A stretch of 64,000 nt of DNA from the NCBI GenBank assembly GCA_034401795.1, contig JAVVLW010002811.1, forward strand, positions 1-64,000, read 5' to 3'. Position 1 is the stretch's first letter, and each line of letters begins with the position of its first letter. The DNA is from Chaetoderma sp. LZ-2023a. Lineage: Eukaryota > Mollusca > Caudofoveata > Chaetodermatida > Chaetodermatidae. The notes beneath the pieces are model-generated. The model was not told the DNA's origin. It did not search any database and saw nothing but the letters and a program-made list of their open reading frames with translations. The position numbers were made by a program, and so were the translations under genes. Positions 59,561 through 64,000 of this stretch are shown piece after piece.

Positions 59561-59664
59561 CTGAAAATTAAAACAAACACATCTCATTAGGTTTTTACCT
59601 TTTTAATCATCCGACTACTGAGTCTTTGCAGAAGATATATTCCAGGGGTTATATTTTTGGATCT

Positions 59665-59745
59665 ACTAAATATTTTGAAAACAGTTTTAACTGAAAGTTG
59701 TTGGTGGCTTAGCCACCAACAACTTTCAGTCAAATTATATACTGA
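59665..59745. repeat. Short perfect hairpin upstream of GNPNAT1 exon A
   Basis: ACTGAAAGTTGTTGGTGGCT and AGCCACCAACAACTTTCAGT meet with no loop. The AATATTTTGAAAAC flank suggests a relic of family A with a changed core. Confidence 0.8.
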
Positions 59746-60269
59746 AATTATTGTTTGGAAGCGTGCAACAGCGAGATGCTTGGTGTGGTTGCCACCCAAA
59801 GTTCTTCTTGGCAAAATTATAGATGATGGCCTAAGGACGAACCCAGGTGGTGGTGGAATCACAGTAAATGTGAAGACCGGTTTTGGCATTCGTGGAACAC
59901 CTGCTGGAGTGGTCTCAGGCTGATGGGTGTGAGTGTGTGCGTGTAATCCCCCACTTGCCCTTCCCCCACCTCACTTAATGTTGTCTTCTGTTCATGAGCG
60001 ATCTGTCTTAACATTTCACTCATTACACCAGATGGTTTCTCCATTTCATGAACAACTTCGTTTCTTCCCCCAGAGACTACAGGAGATTCCATCTCTCCAT
60101 ATTTCATGCACCATTCAAGTAAGACTGTTCGATTATGGAAATAAATAATCGAGCTTAATAACTACGTCTTGACAGTAGTAGTATGATTTGGTTTATAAGC
60201 CTGACGCTTGATTACTGAATGGTGTAATCCAGAAAGTCTGAATGGTCTGGGCTTTAATTGAGAGCCCCT
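59746..60269. other. Region upstream of GNPNAT1, no gene assigned
   Basis: Should contain or precede the GNPNAT1 start exon. Short minus-strand ORFs (59889-59587, 60107-59859) were examined, but none ends in a phase-0 donor that I could support. Confidence 0.4.
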
Positions 60270-62092
60270 TTTATACCCTTTTTGGCGGCCTGGTGTCATC
60301 AAAAAAGCAGACAAAGGCCAGGCCATGGTTGTGAGAGGACTACATAACCGAGGCAATCAGACAGCTTTCTGACACCAAATTTTATATGAAACTCCTGTCA
60401 GATTGCACTGAGCTGTTCACAAATCTACTCGTAAAGAGACTAGACAAAATAGTTTTAGAGGGAGAAATGGATACCATAACCGCCAGCAGACTCATCCCAA
60501 AACCGCCAAAAATGGCCAGGTTCTATGGCATAACCCCTGGTAGGCCCATCATCAGTGGCAATGGATGCCCAACGGAGCTCATCAGCAGCTTCGTGGACGG
60601 ACACATCAAAGTGCATGTCACACGCATCAAATCTCATGTCAGGGACACTACTGATTTCATTAATAGAGTAGAAAGTTTTGGAGCCACCAAAAAAGAATCG
60701 CTATTAGTAACTTTGGATGTCACTTCGCTATATACCAATCTACCCAACAATGAAGGGCTAAGAGCAGTAGCAAAATATTGCATGCAATATGGCGTCCCAG
60801 GTTCACTCTCTAGGGGAAACCTGTTAAATCTACTCAAACTTGTACTTGAATGCAACAATTTCGAATTCAATGGCGAACATTACCTGCAAGTAGGCAGCAC
60901 AGCCATGGGTAGTAAAGCTGCTTGCACATATGCATGCATTTTCATGGCCGACCTAAAAGAAAAACTCCTTGCCAAAGCCCCACACAAACCAGCGCTGTAT
61001 GTGCACTACATTGAGGATATCTTTATGATTTGGAAACAGGGCCCTAATGCCCTCACTGAATTCATCACATATATGAATTCAGGCCACCAAAGCATAAAAT
61101 TCACAATGGAGAGTTCCAGATAACAAGTCTCCCTCCTGGACACCATGGTACAGAACAGAGATGGAAAACAGATCAAATTCAATCTTTTCACGAAGCCCAC
61201 AGATACGCATAGATATCTGCACTACACATCCGCGCACCAGTCATCATGCAAAGACGCCTCCCCCTATGGACAATTCCTTAGACTAAGGAGGATATGCACA
61301 GATGTCACAGACTATGACATGCATAGCCTGACCCTGGAACAACATTTCCTGGCTCGTACGAGGGTATCCCTCCGCCCTCCTGACAGCATCAAAACTGAAG
61401 GCCAAGGCCAAGGCCAAGGACCGGGCCTCCCTCCTCAAACCCGCACCCAACCTCCCTCCCCACCAAAACAACGAGACCCATTTTATCTGCGAGTTCACCC
61501 GCACAGGTGCACTCCTCAACAAAGTGATAAATAAATACTGGCCCATCCTCTAAGCCAGCCAGAAATGCAGGGACGCATTTCCAGAGAAACCATTATTTGA
61601 CTACCGTAGGAACAAAACAATTAAAGACCACCTTAGGTCAGGGCCAGACTACCAAACCTCAACGCTGTTGCACAGACACACCACCAAGAATTGCACAATT
61701 TGCAATAATATGGAGAAAACAAGATTCTTTAAAAGTGACCACATCGGCTTAACGTATAGATGCAAAATCATAGGCAATTGCCAGACACGCAATATAGTCT
61801 ATTTGCTCAACTGCAATACATGGGAGAGATGCTGAGACCATTCAAGCTAAGGATCCAAGAACACCTCAGGTCCATAACTAATCTTCACAAAAAAGAAAGT
61901 TATGATACCCCGGTCTCATGTCGCTTCAACAAAAACAGCCATACAAGAGCTGACATGAGGTACCGTATCATTCAGGTACTCTCCTCCGACCCAACAGACC
62001 CAGAATCAACGCCATGGAGGAAATCTAAAGAATCCCACTGGATTCATCAGCTCCACACAATGGAACCCATAAGAATCAATGTAGCAGGGTAA
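60270..62092 (+). pseudogene. Penelope-like element polyprotein (RT + GIY-YIG), degraded
   Basis: N-side: VIKKADKGQAMVV, then after a frameshift EDYITEAIRQLSDTKFY. RT core (60386-61122): ITPGRPIISGNGCPTELIS, TLDVTSLYTNLPNNEG (first Asp), GSTAMGSKAACTYACIFM, and HYIEDIFMIW where the usual YIDD has Glu for the first Asp. A stop at 61121-61123 splits FTMESSR and QVSLLDTMV. Continuation: FTKPTDTHRYLHYTS, FLRLRRICT. The frame shifts near 61360, and again before CNNMEKTRFF, CKIIGNCQT and IVYLLNCN, the start of the GIY-YIG module. Its later part RPFKLRIQEHLRSI is in another frame. Ends near 62092. Confidence 0.9.
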
Positions 62093-62995
62093 GGACGGCC
62101 CCCCCCCCTTTCCATGCGGGTGCACAACACCCACATACGTAAGTCATTATCCAAATAAATAATTGATTATGATGTCTGGAAAATAATCGATTTAATCGGA
62201 TAATAGCTATGTACAAATTTAAAAACGGAAACTAAGATTTTATTTTTTTTACCAATTTTGACTGAAATTTGCTGCTATCCAGTTATCACAAAAAAACGAA
62301 TTTGACCAGATCTGGATTTGCAACTATAAATTAAGTTCTGTGTTTGTATTAGACCCGTTTATGGCATTAATGTTGGTGACAGACTCTCCTTTGGTCAAAT
62401 CATAAACATTGACATCAGTTGATCCCTTCATTAGAGTAGAAATTACGCAATCATGACGTCACCCTCGAAAACACATGACGCAGTACTGAGATTGCATATG
62501 TAGACCAGGTAGTGGATATTTATAAGCAGTAAGTTTACTTTACTTGTCATCCTTAGGGCAGTTTTGATATGAAATGTGGAAATTATTGAAATCTTGTTGG
62601 TATATATTCATTTATTATGCAAAGGAACATGCTCTTTATTTTTTCACCAAACAGCAGTTTCTGCCACTTTGCTATTTCTTCCCGTTGGATTCCTGAATCC
62701 AGATAGTCCAATTCCATAAATTCTCCAAGTTCTGCCTATTTGTCATCCATTTTTGTAAGTAAACATTGTCGCTTCGCTGATTTATTTGTCACAAAGTGAG
62801 CGCATAACAAATGAATGAATGAATGAATGGTTCAAAACCCATTACACATGAGTGTAAAATGACTGAATAAAGTCTTTGTAAGTTTGTAAATGTTTTCCAG
62901 TGATATTCTAGTTATACAATCCAGTTTTTTAGGCATAAATGAGCTTAATCGATCGCATCAACCCCCCACCCTGCTCCCCCACCCCCTAAATCTGA
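62093..62995. other. Non-coding between PLE and LINE fragments
   Basis: A C-run lies at 62100-62110 and a (GAAT)n microsatellite at 62812-62830, followed by GAATAAAGTCTTTG, reminiscent of a retroposon tail. No gene. Confidence 0.5.
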
Positions 62996-64000
62996 TCGGG
63001 AAAATGGACCACAGTAGCGAACTCCAACCAACCAAGAGTGCAATGCTGTCAACAAATATAAAAGAACATCCCACACTGACCCGTAACTTACTGGATAAGG
63101 CCATCCCAATAGCTGACTCTACATTACATCTCGGTATCCACAGAGACAACTCTATAGTTAAAGCTAACACAACCGTACTGGCAAATATATCCAAAGCAAG
63201 ACGAACGATGTACTCACTACTGGGAGCGGGCCTACATGGAACAAATGGCGTCGACCCAATAACTTCCTTTCATCTAATAGATATATATGTTATACCAGTT
63301 CTTCTCCATGGTACTGAAATCCTAACATTGACTCGCAGCAATTATGATCAACTCCATAACTTCTATAATAAATTTGTGAAGCAGATTTTGTCGCTACCAG
63401 ACAGAGTAGCTCAACCAGCTCCATTCATATTACTCAGATCACTTCCTCTCAAAGCCAGAATACACCTCCGTGTTCTGACATTACCGGGAAACATATGCAG
63501 AAATGAAGATACTATCCTGTTTGATATCTGTGTTCGACAAACTATCATGAAGGATCATAATAGCACGAGCTGGTTCAGCAATGTGAGGAATATCTTAGCG
63601 CAGTATGGACTTTCCTCTAGTCACTTTCTACTTAATACACCTCCAACAAAATACAGGTGGAGGAAAATAATCAAAAGAGCGATAGAATCTTACTGGACAG
63701 AGGAGTTGACCACTAAAGCACAATTGTATCCTTCACTGAGATTTCTACACCAGGAAGATTTTAAAATCGGCAAAGCTCATCCTTTATTGACCTCTTCCAC
63801 CACAAGTGTCGTTGATGTGAGATGATCATTACCAATACTCGTTAAATTAATAACCGGAACTTATACTTTACAAGCCAATAGAGCTATCTTCAATCAGTGT
63901 ACAGTCAATCCCCAATGTCTCTATGCAACAACGAACCTGAATCGTGTGTCCATTTTCTAACGACATGCAATAGACTACTACAGATCAGAGAAGAATTCCT
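62996..64000 (+). pseudogene. LINE ORF2 3' part (RT thumb and C-terminal Cys/His region), runs off the window
   Basis: The frame to 63825 reads LQPTKSAML, HLGIHRDNSI, ISKARRTMYSLLGAGLHGTN, YVIPVLLHGTEIL and LPLKARIHLRVLTL. This is the post-catalytic part of non-LTR ORF2 proteins. After the TGA at 63823-63825 the same frame continues LVKLITGTYTLQANRAIFNQ. A one-base shift near 63925 leads to LCNNEPESCVHFLTTCNRLL, the C..C..H..C finger common at the end of such proteins. It is 5'-truncated: palm motifs are absent. The clade was not assigned. Confidence 0.85.

Overview
The window is eukaryotic: one spliced host gene lies in a dense mass of transposons, foldback elements and satellite-like arrays. 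The mixture (DIRS, Tc1, hAT and Penelope-like elements plus many palindromic short elements), AAGGGAG/CTCCCTT palindromes and the GGCCAGGTGAGCTAA tails fit a marine lophotrochozoan, most likely a mollusc. This is inference from repeat style, not a species call.

The host gene is on the minus strand. Five phase-compatible exons (59392-59560, 29939-29986, 29127-29257, 13108-13169, 12524-12674) encode glucosamine-6-phosphate N-acetyltransferase (GNPNAT1). They total 561 nt, exactly 187 codons including the stop, spread over 47 kb. The start-codon exon was not found. The introns hold most of the window's transposons.

Layout: 1-12.5 kb is repeats downstream of the gene (three foldback families, a hAT-type MITE, a possible GIY-YIG fragment, a ~640-bp tandem array). 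12.5-13.2 kb holds the last two exons. 13.7-20.2 kb is DIRS-1, inserted inside a foldback MITE. 20.6-26.5 kb is a ~290-bp repeat array interrupted by a 4.1-kb hAT transposon with an intact 616-aa transposase. 27.4-30.0 kb has clustered foldbacks and two exons. 30-40.6 kb is mostly non-coding intron with one plus-strand ORF that could encode a membrane protein. 40.65-48.78 kb is DIRS-3, with decayed RT, RNase H and tyrosine recombinase. 49.27-50.76 kb is a decayed Tc1 element. 51.46-58.35 kb is DIRS-2, inserted in a ~170-bp tandem array. 59.4-59.6 kb is the most upstream exon found. 60.3-62.1 kb is a degraded Penelope-like element, and 63.0-64.0 kb is the 3' part of a LINE ORF2 that runs off the window.

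The strongest observations are the GNPNAT1 exon reconstruction; the DIRS architecture, in which internal complementary regions record both element ends and DIRS-1 has AAC at both junctions; TTAACCC-type ends shared by otherwise unrelated foldback families; and a Cys/His motif conserved between DIRS-1 and DIRS-2. Nothing here proves a wholly new biological system. The foldback families and the DIRS ORF1 motif are the best candidates for undescribed elements.
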